DNA of 64,000 bases from Nectonema munidae (GCA_030549495.1 JAUIRK010000875.1:585501-649500), one strand, 5' to 3'; positions 44,365 through 56,554 are shown, numbered from the stretch's first letter. Numbers and translations are program-made. The notes: generated by a model from the letters alone, not told the origin.

Positions 44365-47041
44365 TTAACCCTATTTGTGACGGGCTATTTTCATTTCCTC
44401 ATACCCCCCCCCCCTCCTTTTTTCTTAAGTATTGATCATTTTTACAAAATCTCGCATGAACCCACTAAATAATTGATTGTGAATCCGATGGTGTCATTTA
44501 TTTTTAATGGAAATCAATCAAACCTGTCAATCAATGCCAAATATTATAAATTCAACATTTTTGGGTTAATATTGTCTTATTTTATTTTACAAACCAACTT
44601 TTGATGATTAATTCACCCAAAATATTTTACCTGTCAGTAAATTAGCTTTCACAGGTGACTTAATGGCAAACACTTTTTCTCATTATAGTATTAAAATAAA
44701 CTTAACCATACACAGTAAATCGAACATGCTCAATTTGATTCTGAAACTTCTTTTGTCACTCAAGATTTAAATCTAACTCTAACTGTTTGAACAAATATTC
44801 TTTTTCACGGTCAAGACATTTTTTTGAGAATAGTTTCTTCACCTATTGGTATCTGTCATATTTATGGTGACTCTAAATATTTGAAAATATTAGATCACTT
44901 TTTTAGTCAATTGATTTTTGAAATATTAACTAATAAGATAAAGGTTTAAAGATGATTTATAATGTAGGATCTTCTTCTTCACGTTCAAGATGTGTTTTGA
45001 AAATCTCAATAGTAGATTTTTACACCAATTCCTATTTCATTGGAAAACGGTATATCTTCCGTGAAGAACAGTTACATACTTGTTTCTTAAAACTATATAT
45101 CTCCTGAAAGAATTACTATTTTGACGATATAAAAGCACTTTATCAAACGAGTTACTATTTCATTTTTCTTATGTTCACACGTTCTCATTTCAATGTCCTT
45201 CAGTTTCCTTACTTCTCGCATACTTAAATTATTGTACTATAATAAATAAAGATTGTGAGAAAAAACTCGACCAATGATTTTTTGGAAAAAAATGATTTTT
45301 GCCAATTCGATTGATACTTTCACCCATTTTTACACTGTAATGACCCAATGGAGTACAGAAATGAAAAACATGAACGATATTGTACTAAAAAATTATTTTA
45401 AATTTGAAGGATATTTTTAATCAGAATTTTTTCCTCAATTAAAATTTTAATAGTGATTTTCAATCAAAAGTGAATTTTTTGGTTTGAGTTTTTTGAGAAA
45501 ATAGAGTTTTTTTTCAGAATTTGTTTTTTCCAAAATGTCAAATTTAATTGATAATTCCACACATTCTTGCATCCTAATTGGGGAAACTAAATCCCGAAAT
45601 AAAAGGAGCATCGTAATAAAATTTTTTTGAATAAAATATGTTTTATTTAAAATATGGAAGTATGTTTATGAGATAATTTTCAGCCATACATAACTTCTAT
45701 TTGAACTTTGACACATTTTTCACAGTAATGGTAAAAACTTAGCTAAAAAATGGTTTAAGCATCGTCAATTCAGTTTTAAAAATATTTTAATTATAATGTT
45801 TTAGAAAATTTTCATGCGAAATTAACATATTTGATTCATTTTCACATCCTAATTACGAAAACTGAGTCCAAAAATGAAATCAGCATAGAGATCTAGTATA
45901 AAAAATATATTTTATTGAGAATATAAATGTTCTATAAAATAATTTTTGCCGTCAACCACGAATATGATTATAATTTTTACAATCTATTTTGGAGAAATAA
46001 AAGCTACATGTTCGATTTATTTAAATTTTTTTTATTTAAAATGTGTATAAATGTTTTTGTAGACACTTTCTCAGACGTAAACTGGAAATACTTTTAGACG
46101 TTTCCATCATAGTTGCTAAAACTGAGCTAAGAAATGAAATTGGCATGGTAGATTTGATATAAAAATTATATTTAGTTTAAAAGTTAACTAATATTCTTCG
46201 AGTTTCAGGTGTAAACCATAAAATTGATATGACACTTTTGGACATTTTGAAAATGAAATTTCAAAAAATTACTCTTGAATTTAAATTGGCATGCTTGATT
46301 TAGTATAAAAATGTGTATTTTTTTAATTTGAATTATGTGCATATATATAATTTTAAGGCTTAAACCACAAATTTGATTGACACTTTCAGAATTTTTCACA
46401 TCCTAATTGCGAAAATTGTGTACGAAAATGAAGTCAGCATGATTGATTTAGTATAAAAGTATATATTTTATTTAAAATTTGAATAATATTTTTAGACACA
46501 ATTTTCAGGCCAAAACCGCAAATTTGATTGACACATTCATAAATTTTGACACCTTAATAGTGAAAACTCAGGTGAAAAATGAAATCAGCATGGTTGATTT
46601 GGTATAAAAAAATTAATTTTATTTAAAATTTTAATGAATGTTTTCGTAAGTAATTTTATCATCAATCAAATTTTTGATTGACACTTATCACAAAGTTGAA
46701 ATGTTTATTGGAAAAATACGTATATATAAGTGTTAGGTGTTCCAATATATTATATGATTAAAAATTTTCAAGAGTGTATCTAATATAAACACTAGGTTAT
46801 AAGTTATAGACATTATAATATAAAAATTTTGTTAAAAATGTACATTTGATTTTGTTTGACAGTTTTTGACATGAGAGGGTCATTCAACTACCATGAAAAT
46901 GGTATTAAAAGATGCAGCTAACGATTTTAGGAAAAGTCAAAAAGTTTGATGGCATATAATTTAGCCGATTTTGTTCAATAGAAATTTTAGTTGAAAGGAG
47001 AGGGGGCTAAAATAGCCTTCACCCGTCACTGATAGGGTTAA
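44365..47041. mobile_element. TTAA element (piggyBac-like), 2.68 kb, non-coding
   Basis: TTAA at both ends is followed by inverted repeats CCCTATTTGTGACGGG (left) and CCCTATCAGTGACGGG (right, reverse complement), with GGCTATTTT next in both arms. That is piggyBac-type structure. No transposase frame was found. Much of the interior (45269-46690) is a tandem repeat, so it is a large non-autonomous element that has captured or generated a satellite. Confidence 0.75.
45269..46690. repeat. ~145-bp tandem repeat array
   Basis: Diverged units recur with a common order: AAATGAAATCAGCATG, TTGATTTAGTATAAAA, a TTTTATTTAAAAT stretch, AATTTTCAGG, AACC.CAAATTTGATTGACAC, then CATCCTAATTGCGAAAACTG. The GCAT anchor falls near 45606, 45759, 45883, 46007, 46143, 46289, 46437 and 46588, giving spacings of 153, 124, 124, 138, 146, 148 and 151 bp. 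There are about nine or ten units, the first ones most diverged. Confidence 0.8.
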
Positions 47042-47413
47042 GTCAAATTGGTCACTCATGAACCCATACTAAGTTTCAAAATATCTCTAAATTCAAATAT
47101 ATTTCTTTTTGATTTTATGCTATGGAAGCAAGATAAATAATTTAATCGAAAAATATTTGAATATATTTTATGTGGGGTGTAGGAAAGTATTTTGGAGCTG
47201 TCAAATAAATAATATTCTTGTAAACTTTGCATTGAAACGAAAAAAGAAGGGTATTTGCAAGAGCTTAAACTAATATTACACATGCGAGGCACATCCATCA
47301 TCAAATTAGTCGACACACGCTCTTAAATTTTGACATTTTATGAATGGACATGAGTGACCCATTGTGCTTTATAAGCATTATAATTCCTATATGAAAGCGA
47401 AAGAGAGTTTTTG

Positions 47414-47623
47414 ATGGACAAAGAAGGCGTTCTGGAAGTTATTCTCCCAGAAGACTCTGATAAGGATATACCCGAGATTGACCAAGAAGATTAGTATGTT
47501 TTGGGAGAAACTGTTCAAAGTGGTAACGATCCTACAAGAATTGGTACTGGTGACTCTTTTTTATTGCTAAATTGTGAGCCTAATCATGAACAAAATATTA
47601 TTGAAAAAAGAATTTCGAATTGA
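47414..47623 (+). pseudogene. possible piggyBac transposase N-terminus
   Basis: From ATG the frame reads MDKEGVLEVILPEDSDKDIP then EIDQED, a stop, and NDPTRIGTGDSFLLLNCEPN. Acidic DSD/E-rich starts are usual for piggyBac transposases, and a TTAA lies at 47038. The evidence is compositional only; it might instead be an unrelated exon. Confidence 0.3.
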
Positions 47624-47688
47624 AAAAAGACTAAATAGAATTAAAAAGGGTATATATTAAAAATATAGTAAATTTTATTCAAAATAAT

Positions 47689-47873
47689 CAATTGGTGAAA
47701 ATGAGTTAATGTGTAATTTTCATTCGGTCACAATTAATCAAATGTCTGCATTGTATCATCCTTCTACATACCAGAAAATAGCCATTATATACTTTGAATC
47801 AGCATTGTTTGTTACCCTATTTTCTCTAATGACCAAGACTGCTGGTATAGGTAGTGAAGTGTATTTTTGTAAC
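47689..47873 (+). CDS. possible exon with one membrane helix
   Basis: An open frame contains MSALYHPSTYQKIAIIYFES then ALFVTLFSLMTKTAGIGSEV and ends at a fair donor (AACAG then GTAAAAG). The composition is protein-like and hydrophobic in the middle. No convincing acceptor was found and no family recognised. It may belong to the same type of gene as the exon-like frames at 12.9-26.6 kb. Confidence 0.3.
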
Positions 47874-47875
47874 AG

Positions 47876-48847
47876 GTAAAAGAAATACACTGCAAACCCA
47901 TTATAATTCAATATCGCTTATAATATTGTATGTGATTCCTTCCTATGTTTTCCACGTTTCTTTCGATTGATTGAAAAAGATTTGAATCGCGTTACTCTTC
48001 AATAGTAGTAAATAAGAAAAGCATCTTACCACCCAAACTGTTACCGCTTGCTTTCTTTAAATAAACACATTTATTTTCATTTTGTCATCGTGATGATATC
48101 CATGGAAAATGTGGTTCAGAATAAAACATTGGATACGAATAATCATCTTTTTCCTCTAGAATGAGACATTACTAGACGTGTGAAGGCGTCTGTATTGGCG
48201 ATAAGCACAGCCAGTCTCCCATGTTTGGGTGTAGGGAGGTAAGCTAAGCCTCTAACCGAATGAATCCTCTGGGCCCAAAAGATCGCATTATGTCGATCCT
48301 TCACTAAATATCAAAATATGTTACCAGGAAGATAAGGAAGGATTGGGTATATGCGAAGAAGTGTTACAATAGGATTCGCTAGTAATAAGTATTTAATGTT
48401 GCTAAAATTATATGCGTATATATTTATATATTGTTTAGGACTTCTGTGATTTCCTTTATATTTGGAGCATTGAGTTACAATCATTTAAAGCTGAATATTA
48501 ATATATATATGTATACGTGAGGGAGATTAATCAATATCACATTAAATAATATATATCGCTATCACATTTGATACGTATTTGCTGATGAAGGTGCACATCT
48601 TATTACTTTGCAATTTTCAACTCAGTGCACTCTTCACATTGTGAAGGCTGGAGTATTGCTTTTATGATGTCTAATTTTTTTCCAGAATATTTGTCACTTT
48701 TTTTTTATTTGGTCCTAGAAAACATCCTTTGACTTGCTTATTTTTACTTTGACTCACACTTTTTGCATTTATTCTTTCAGAGATAACCTTAATTTATCGT
48801 TCATATATTCTTAGGATTTGACTTGTTAGTAGTCCCCTTTTCTTTAC
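47876..48847. other. AT-rich DNA with a GC-richer patch
   Basis: The patch at about 48170-48300 (includes GGCGATAAGCACAGCCAGTC and CTCTGGGCCCAAAAGATCGC) stands out but is not a recognisable RNA gene or coding segment. The rest is AT-rich. Confidence 0.4.
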
Positions 48848-48934
48848 TAACCCATTAACTCCCAATGCTTCCATTTGGGAACATAAGTAATTTCATCTTC
48901 GTCTGCTTTTTTCAATGATTTTGAATATAAATCG
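48848..48934. mobile_element. TTAA MITE, truncated copy G
   Basis: CTAACCCATTAACTCCCAAT, the palindrome CCATTTGGGAAC, TTCGTCTGC and ATATAAATCGT match copies C and E. Similarity stops at 48934, losing the right end. Confidence 0.7.
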
Positions 48935-50429
48935 TTCAAGATTCAAGATTTTTTTCAATAAATTTCTTTTGTTGTTTGCATTTATATATCTATGCTGCAA
49001 TGTTTCTTAAAATTAATCACCCCGTTCTCGGATTCTCTCCGTTCCTCGAAGTGAGCAAGTTTAAAAACTCCCTTCCCTACCCGGAATCAAAAATCGTACT
49101 CCTCCGGTCTCTGGGTAACCCTTTGAAATTTTTTCTCGCAAGCTTCATTGGAATATAAATAGATGATAGAAAGGGATGCAAGTTCATTATAAAAATGATG
49201 GATGAGATCAAATCACTATTGTATATCATGTGAGTATGTATGCCTGTACTATCACACTCAATAATGGCTGATATAATAAGACTATGATCTAACAAAGAAA
49301 ATGACTAGATTTTTTTTCACTGTCCTGAGCAAATCAAAACATGGATAAATGTTCAAACATAAAATTAATTCAAATAGTTTTCTTTCGTTAAAAATAAAAC
49401 TTTAAGCTTCTTAGATGGTGTTAAAAATAATTTAAAAATTACCAAAAAAGGCTCAATTTTTCAAAAAACTCAACTCTCTCAAACAATTCGAACAGAAAAG
49501 CAATATCACAATTTTTTCAACAAATACCCAATAGGATAAAAGAATTGATTTATTAATATTAACTGTGGAAAATAATGGGCTTTTTAGGCCAATATTGTGC
49601 CATTGGTGTAAATAAAAAGTCCTGTTTCCTACCAAGGTTAAACTATTTAAAAAAAAATAAAAATTGTATTCAGATCATGAAACTACGAATTTACAAAGTT
49701 TTGAAGCAAGTGTGTCAATTTCGATGCCTCCTGTATATGGAGATAGACTTTAAGATTTTAACAAAAATTGATACAAAACTTTTCCTCTGCTTGAATATTG
49801 TTAAATGAAAAGAAAAACTGGTTTTTTTTACACTGCATGCCAAAAAGAGACTTATCGATCCGCAATCCAAAAAAGAGATCATGCTGGACGGACAAACACT
49901 CTGAATGAAAGTGTATACATTTATATACTTCAAGTGATCAGGGGAGGTCTAAATAAATTGTAGGAGGAACGAGGCTCAGCCCTACCTACATTGACCCCCC
50001 TCCTCCCCCATTTGGCTCTTTTTATCGAGTGCTTGGACCCAATCTCAATGCACGGTGCTTATGATACAACGCGTATGCGATGTAATAAATATGTTCTTAC
50101 TGATTTGCTGAATACTCTTTCGCCAGTGTTTTTAAAAAATATGAGACTAAATTTGTATGATGAACAGAAATGACCTTGAATTTCGAAAGAGTTCGCCATA
50201 TTTTTTACAATGTGCGAAATCTGTTTTGAATCATTATAATATGAATTGGAAAATCAATAACATTCTACATTTTTAATGATTGTTAGATTTTATGAAAGTA
50301 TACTTGAATTACCTAAATTAAATACCTACGATCAAATTAGCATAAAATGATCTCTCCTATGATTGGGTTTGGATTTTTCGCATTGGAAATACATAGATGA
50401 ATATCTATATATTTACAGTTCAAATGCAA
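48935..50429. other. AT-rich DNA with a GC-rich patch
   Basis: A GC-rich, codon-like patch at 49015-49150 is open on the plus strand (VLGFSPFLEVSKFKNSLPYP) but has no splice sites or family match. A C-rich tract at 49990-50010 may be a MITE edge. Confidence 0.35.
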
Positions 50430-50437
50430 GTATAGAG

Positions 50438-50899
50438 TAGGGTTTGCATAAGTATCGAAAATTAGGAACTGGTACCAATACCGAAAAAAACTTACAAAAC
50501 CGGGAAATCCCGGTTCCAAACGGTTCCTAAGGAGATATATAGACAGCAAAATGATGCAATGAAATTGACGTTTTTGATTTATTATAAACAGATGTACACT
50601 TTTTCTTTCTATATCATTATCATTAAAATGGTTCTAGGAGAAAAGTGTGCAAACGACAAAAGTGTGCAGCAGAGAAAAAAAAAGAAACTTCTTCGTTTAC
50701 CATTAAAATGAGGTGACAATGAAAAAAAGATTTTATATGAATGAAGTGCAGCAAAATTTTATGCAAAGAATTGCATAATGAAACAAATCAATTACAACTA
50801 AGTTATTCTCGGAACCAGAATACTTTTCGATTCCGAGACGGTTCCCAAATTTTTAGAACCGGGAACGTCCCGGTATTTCAGAACCGGGAGCAAACCCTA
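50438..50899. mobile_element. hAT MITE, TAGGGTTTGC ends
   Basis: Perfect 10-bp inverted termini TAGGGTTTGC/GCAAACCCTA are flanked by the 8-bp duplication GTATAGAG (50430-50437 and 50900-50907). Just inside each end are palindromic CCGGGA/TCCCGG words (CCGGGAAATCCCGG; ACCGGGAACGTCCCGGT). No coding sequence. Confidence 0.85.
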
Positions 50900-50907
50900 G
50901 TATAGAG

Positions 50908-52871
50908 TGCTTGCTACACAATAAAATCAAAATGTATACGTTTTTAACTGACCGTTTTATAAATCTATTTAGTATTTAATTGCCAATATTGGAAATTTAA
51001 GTGTGAAACTAGCGAAAATTAGAGGGTTTTTTTAAAAAAAGTCCAACAAATTTTTTCCATATGTCAAACAACAATTTATTTTCAAACTTTTTGAAATAGA
51101 GTATTTTTGTGATATGCAAAAGAGGAAAGAAGGAGTTAGTAAAATCACTCTTTTACTTATGATGAACTTCATGAATTCACTAAAATCTTAAGGGATTTCC
51201 TGAATTCACTCGTCTGTCATTTCAGGTGTTTAGCTCATGAAAAACTAGTGAGTTCATGAAATTCTTAAATTATTCTACTAATTGCGTTATATTTTCAGAG
51301 ATATCAGTTAGGTATAGTTAGCTCTTTGGGTTTTTTTTCAAAATTTCCCAATTTCTCAACTTTCTCAAGATAATGTCTGAATCTGCCTCTGAACGTAGAG
51401 AAATCTCGAGGATCGGGATTTTCGCGCTCCTAACAACTGATGTGTCTAACTAAAGAAAAAAATATTTTCACGTATCGGAACACTCACTTATCCGAGCAAT
51501 TTCTTTGTCTCCGAACCTTGAATTTTTCAAAACTTGCTAATTTTTGATAATAATTAATATGATTGACTATATCGATTTTAAGGATTTAAAACATACTTTT
51601 CGTTTTTATATCTTTTCTAATGACTTTGGACAATATACGTCTTTTTTTTATTTGATTTTACTTAAAAACAAGCTTGCTCATAAAATATTAGGTAAGATGT
51701 CTGAAAAGCATGTAATTTGCAAGTGCTAGATGTATATGTATGACTTGAACTTAAGAAATCAAAGTTTCATGTCTGTGTAATATTATTTTCTTGAGTTAAA
51801 GCATCTATTTCAGTATTTTGTATCTAGCCAGATGCCTTTTCTCTTTTAGTTTCTTTTTTTATTATACCTTGTTCTTTCCTTTTAATGGATTGTGATGATA
51901 GTTTCGTTAAAACAAAAAGAGGAAAGAATAAATTATGGCATGACGGGTCTTAGTAATGCCTAATATATTTAAACGAAAGTATTTTTTGACCAATGTTCAT
52001 TGGATTAATATTCAGTGTGTTTAGACGAAAATTTGCTTTTTTTAACACGTTCAAAGATGGGTATTTATAGAACATGGCAACTTTTTATTTCTCTTGTAAA
52101 AGAAAAATTTCGGCAAAATGCTACTTCTAAAAATAATAACCTTAACGAATGTCACAACCTATAGAAAAATGATACCTGCCAAGCATGAAGAGTTGAAAAG
52201 AAAGATTTAAAATGCTTTCAAGATATTTTCACTGAAAAATTTATAAATGCAAACACAAGATTTAAACGATAATAATTGTCTAGAAATAAAATATTGATTG
52301 CCCGGACATCTGAAAATTTCGCCAAAGATGAAAGTGCAATTAGCAATAAATATGTCTGATAAAAAATATAAATAAATTCTTGTTTGACAAAAATGAAATT
52401 GCAGAAGAAACGAACGCTTGAAATCATATTATTTTTATAAACCTTTCAAAGGTTGAACGAGAGCAGAAGATTTATCTGGTAAAACTTTTGTGTAGCTTCA
52501 TATAAAGGATATAACAAAAAGCGAATGCAACATCTCTTCTTCCATATGGTTCAAAAAATTATCTCTTTTTATTGAACGTCTTATTAGGTTTCAAGAAAGG
52601 ATATTTTGAGCATATAAATGATCAATACCTGAAGGAGGCGAGATTGTGTATAGCATATCTTCATAAGTCTTTTTGTTTTATTGTAAAAATTTTTTATCAC
52701 GCTATGCCAATCTTTTATTTTTAACAAATTTTAACGTCGTTACAGTTGTATACAAGTCCGTTAACATCATAAAACATGATGAAATTTCATATAAAAAATT
52801 ATCAGGCCTAATCAATTCAAGCCTTAGACTTGAAATTTTGATTTTTCTAATGTAAAACCAATGACCATTGG
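50908..52871. other. AT-rich DNA, no gene seen
   Basis: No coding signal. GTATCGGAACACTCACTTATCC near 51475 in the plus strand resembles a pogo-type MITE end, but no partner was found. Confidence 0.4.
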
Positions 52872-53048
52872 TATGCGTTGGCGTTATACTTTAATATATA
52901 CTTGCTTGTGAATTTTCTGCTTCATATACCTTTTATATGCTTTAAACTTTGATCAAAGACTATGATCCTATCAATAAGTAAGAAATATTAAAAAATACCT
53001 TTATTTTTTATTATGGACTAAAAATATCCTTTATCACTAGTCAATTGG
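52872..53048. repeat. direct duplication, short copy
   Basis: TATGCGTTGGCGTTATACTT through ATCACTAGTCAATTGG is repeated at 54087-54437 with few changes. This copy lacks about 174 bp present in the other. Confidence 0.85.
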
Positions 53049-53756
53049 TTAGTGATAAAAAACAAAGAAGCCAATGTTCTTTTGATTCTTTTAATACTCA
53101 ATGATATTGCCTTTCAATAGCTTAATAATAAACCTATTTATTGCAATAAATGCCAAACTGATTTACCTAATTTCAAAGTTCCAATTTTCGGTAAAAATGG
53201 CCATTTTGAGTATATTTCTTCCATTTTCTTTATTTGATCCCAATCCCGTTAGTACGATAAATCATTTTAGAATGGCATGTGTTTTAAACGTCTCTTTAAA
53301 ACCATTGTGCCACAGCACACTAGTGTATTGGCAAACATTTTTAAGTGTCCAGGAAAAAATTCTCTATAACACCTTCTGATTTACTATGTTCTTCTATTAT
53401 ATAAAGAAGATTAACAGTTTTTTAAAAATATAGAAAAAAATGTATTTTGGAAGAATCGGTCAGAGCTTGATTGCAATAATATATGTGTAGTACAAAATAG
53501 AGCTTTGCGTGGATTGTAAAAATTTCCGGCACCCTCGCCATACCCCAAGGGGAAACTTGAGAGGGGAGGGGTGGCTATTTAATTACAATCACCATAATTA
53601 CGAGCTTGCTATTAATGAAGTTGGACTTTTGAAAAATAAAGCAAAGAATTCGCATTACATTTAATTTGTAGCATTCTTTCATACTATTTCATTTTGATAA
53701 AGAGTATACTTTGTAGTTCTTTGATTTAAAACAAAATTTTATTTTTTATTCCGCTT

Positions 53757-53900
53757 TTAAAAATAGAATATCAATGACGCTTTGGCTTTTAAAACTGATC
53801 TTTCAGAAATAAGATGTCCAGCAAGACTGAAGTTTCGGTCACTAGCAGTACTTGTTGCCATGATACATAAAACATTACGCGCAACAACAGAAAGCTTCCT
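53757..53900 (-). pseudogene. hAT transposase C-terminal fragment
   Basis: The minus strand reads LSVVARNVLCIMATSTASDR then NFSLAGHLISERSVLKAKAS and a stop. This is the hAT C-terminal dimerisation motif (LS..AR..L.I.ATS..SER.FS.AG..I...RS.L). The catalytic part upstream is not recognisable, although a GC-richer block at 53950-54060 may be decayed sequence of the same element. Not the same copy as 56555-58448. Confidence 0.65.
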
Positions 53901-54086
53901 ACAATCAGATATGAGCTATGAATGAATATTCTATAAATTATACGCTTTTTTAAGAGTTAACTCGCCCCCTATCCCTAACAAAAGAGCCGTGCGAGTGGCC
54001 CACCGCGCGTATGCCTCTAGTCTATCAACTCTTCCAGCTAAACGATTTGTTGCTTTTTCCATCCAATGAAAAAAAAGTATTCTAAC

Positions 54087-54437
54087 TATGCGTTGGCGTT
54101 ATACTTTAATATATACTTGCTTGTGAATTTTCTGCTTCATACACCTTTTATATGCTTTAAACTTTTAAGTATTTTCTCGCTTAACAATAGTTTTCTTTAT
54201 AGACTACAAAATATTCAATGTAGCAATAACCTCGCAGAACACTCTTTATCACGTTGTTCTTCTATGCATCTTCAGTCGTTTGCTCATTTATCTCTTTGAA
54301 GAAAACCTTAGAGACATTCATTTTCTTTCAAAGAATCAGAGCAAAGACCATGATCCTATCAATAAGTAAGAAATTGCTAAAAAATACCTCCATTTTTTAT
54401 TATGGATTAAAAATATCCTTTATCACTAGTCAATTGG
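54087..54437. repeat. direct duplication, long copy
   Basis: Matches 52872-53048 at both ends, with an extra segment at about 54167-54340. Either the extra segment was inserted here or it was deleted from the other copy. Confidence 0.85.
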
Positions 54438-54790
54438 CTCGTCTAAATTTTTTTTGAGACGAGGATCAAAAAACTTTAGAAACCGCTATGTATTTGAAAA
54501 TGCGTTTTTCACTCAACTACTATGCAGCCATAATCTACATTTTCGACCACGCCTAGAAGATCAAAATAAACGTGTACTGTGTATACAGGACATGCCCATG
54601 GGCTGGAAATTTTAAAGATGTATAGGTATATACATCTACATATGTACAGTAGCGCTAACAGAAAATTATTTTAGGGGTGGTTGGGAATTGCTAAAAAGGG
54701 TGGAACTCATGAGAAGGTATAATCGTTGCATCTAAGTGGTTATTATCATTATTCAAGTAGGCAATTTGAAGGTGATCTGTATCGAATCAA

Positions 54791-54936
54791 TCGATAATAA
54801 ACCGGAACCGAAAATTGCCCGAGAGGAAAATTGCTATTCAGAAAATTGGCATCGAGAAATTCAAGGATTGATATATAAGAATATAATGTTTAATCTGATG
54901 AGAATAGAGACTCTTTCTACAATTTCTAAAACATAG
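54791..54936 (+). repeat. inverted repeat arm, partner at 56101-56325
   Basis: GAGAGGAAAATTGCTATTCAG, TTCAAGGATTGATAT and ATGTTTAATCTGATGA correspond in reverse complement to 56101-56325. The two arms enclose about 1.2 kb that includes the LINE fragment. This may be an element with long degenerate TIRs or simply two copies of one repeat. Confidence 0.45.
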
Positions 54937-55256
54937 CCGATTAAAATAGAGAAAGATTTATTACATTATGAAAGAAAATATGCGCATCCTTATAATATAA
55001 CGAAACAAATTACATAGTGCAAAAATAAAAGGTTTAATAACTCTAAGAACTTTGGTTGAATGTTTTTCAACTCGGAGCGTGCATATTCATCCAAAGATGA
55101 TAAACAGTTGGCGACTAAATATCAAGCAAGTTGACTTGAGGAAAAACATTTTCTTTCAGATTATGTTCGCTAACATATTTTAAGATGCCGTAAGCATGAT
55201 CTTTTCTTTTGGTGTGTAATGTTGCTGGACATAATTTTTATTTTCTGACAGTACAT

Positions 55257-55742
55257 CATCATCATCATCATCATCCATTCACCCTTCCGGGCATGGCCGT
55301 TTTCCCAGCTAACCAGGGTTGGCCATTTGTTTGCAGCTTCTTTTCCATGTTTTTCTACATTGAGCATCTTCCGCTTTTACTTTTCTTTTGGCCATGTTTT
55401 CTACTACTGCTTTCATCCAAGTCTTCTTGGGGCGTCCCCTCTTCGCCTTTCCTTCAACCACTTCATTTTTGATACTTTTAGTCAATCTGACATCGTCCAT
55501 TCTTTCCAAATGCCCGAACCATCTCAGTCTGTTTTCTTCCATGTACTCTACTATGCAAATCATTCCCATCTTTCGCCTTAGGTAATCATTGGTAAGCCTG
55601 TCTTTTAGAGTTTTTCCATTCATCATCCGTATCATTTTCATCTCAGTACTCATCATTCTTTTTGTATCAGCTTTTTTAAGAACCCAGCATTCGCTTCCAT
55701 AGCATATCGCACTTCTTACATGTACCTGATAGAGTCTGACAG
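55257..55742 (-). pseudogene. 5'-truncated LINE, RT C-terminus, 18-bp TSD
   Basis: The ~486-bp insertion is flanked by a perfect direct repeat TATTTTCTGACAGTACAT (55239-55256 and 55743-55760), the target-site duplication of a LINE. The minus-strand frame is open for the inserted part and encodes the C-terminal domain found after the RT in RTE-like LINEs: SAICYGSECWVLKKAD, EMKMIRMMNGKTLKDRLTND, NRLRWFGHLERM, GKAKRGRPKKTWMKAVVENM. The 3' end is a (GAT)n-type microsatellite on the element strand, as in RTE-type LINEs. It is a dead-on-arrival copy but recent, with no stop inside. Confidence 0.85.
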
Positions 55743-55760
55743 TATTTTCTGACAGTACAT

Positions 55761-56554
55761 TCCCAATAAACTTTTGTTCCATCTTTGTTTATCCCATTTT
55801 GATGATACATATTTTGCAATTCATCCACAAAAATATCTTTTTCACGCTCACTTGTTATAAAGTAATAAATTATTAGTACAAAGAAATCAAATTATTATCA
55901 CTTGAACTAATTTTAAATAAAAAATAAAAGACGAGATAATCAGGAAAAATGTAATGTTGTATTAGATTATTATACAAACATTAAAATATTTGGTGTTGAT
56001 TATCCAAAAATTAAAATTTTTATTTTTTTTAAAATGAAAAACGAATTATTTTAGATTAGATTAATGGGAATCAAAATTTTTATTTTTAATAAATCTAATA
56101 GAATATAATGTTTAATCTGATGAAAATTTTAGTTGTCTTTAATTTCAATATACAAATATTTTGGTATATTCTAGGAATTGTAAAAACAGTCTTTATTTTC
56201 ATTAGATTAAAAATCATATTATTGGATATCAATCTTTGAATATCAATGCCAATTTTCTGAATCGAAATATTCCTCTCGCACAATTTTCCGCCTGTCAATT
56301 ATCTAAAGGGTAATTTTTTTTATCACCGATAATAATATGTGATATATATTTACTGAAATTAACAATTGGGCTTCAAATTTTATTTTGAAAAGGCAGGGGT
56401 GATTAATCAAATTGCAAACAAATTGATAGATATTGAATTTTACTCAAAAATCATATAAACTTTGAACAAATTGTCATAATATGTTTTTTTTAATTATATA
56501 TTTATTTTTCAAATTTATTTGAGGTGTTTAAATGTCTATAAACTCGGACAAGCA
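55761..56554. other. AT-rich DNA with inverted-repeat arm
   Basis: It contains the second arm (56101-56325) of the inverted pair with 54791-54936. No gene seen otherwise. Confidence 0.4.

Noticed and set aside
48170-48300. 5S rRNA or other structured RNA
   Set aside because: No 5S landmarks or tRNA boxes found; only the higher GC is notable.
55209-55472. Histidine-rich frame (VHHHHHHH)
   Set aside because: Antisense translation of the microsatellite tail of the LINE.
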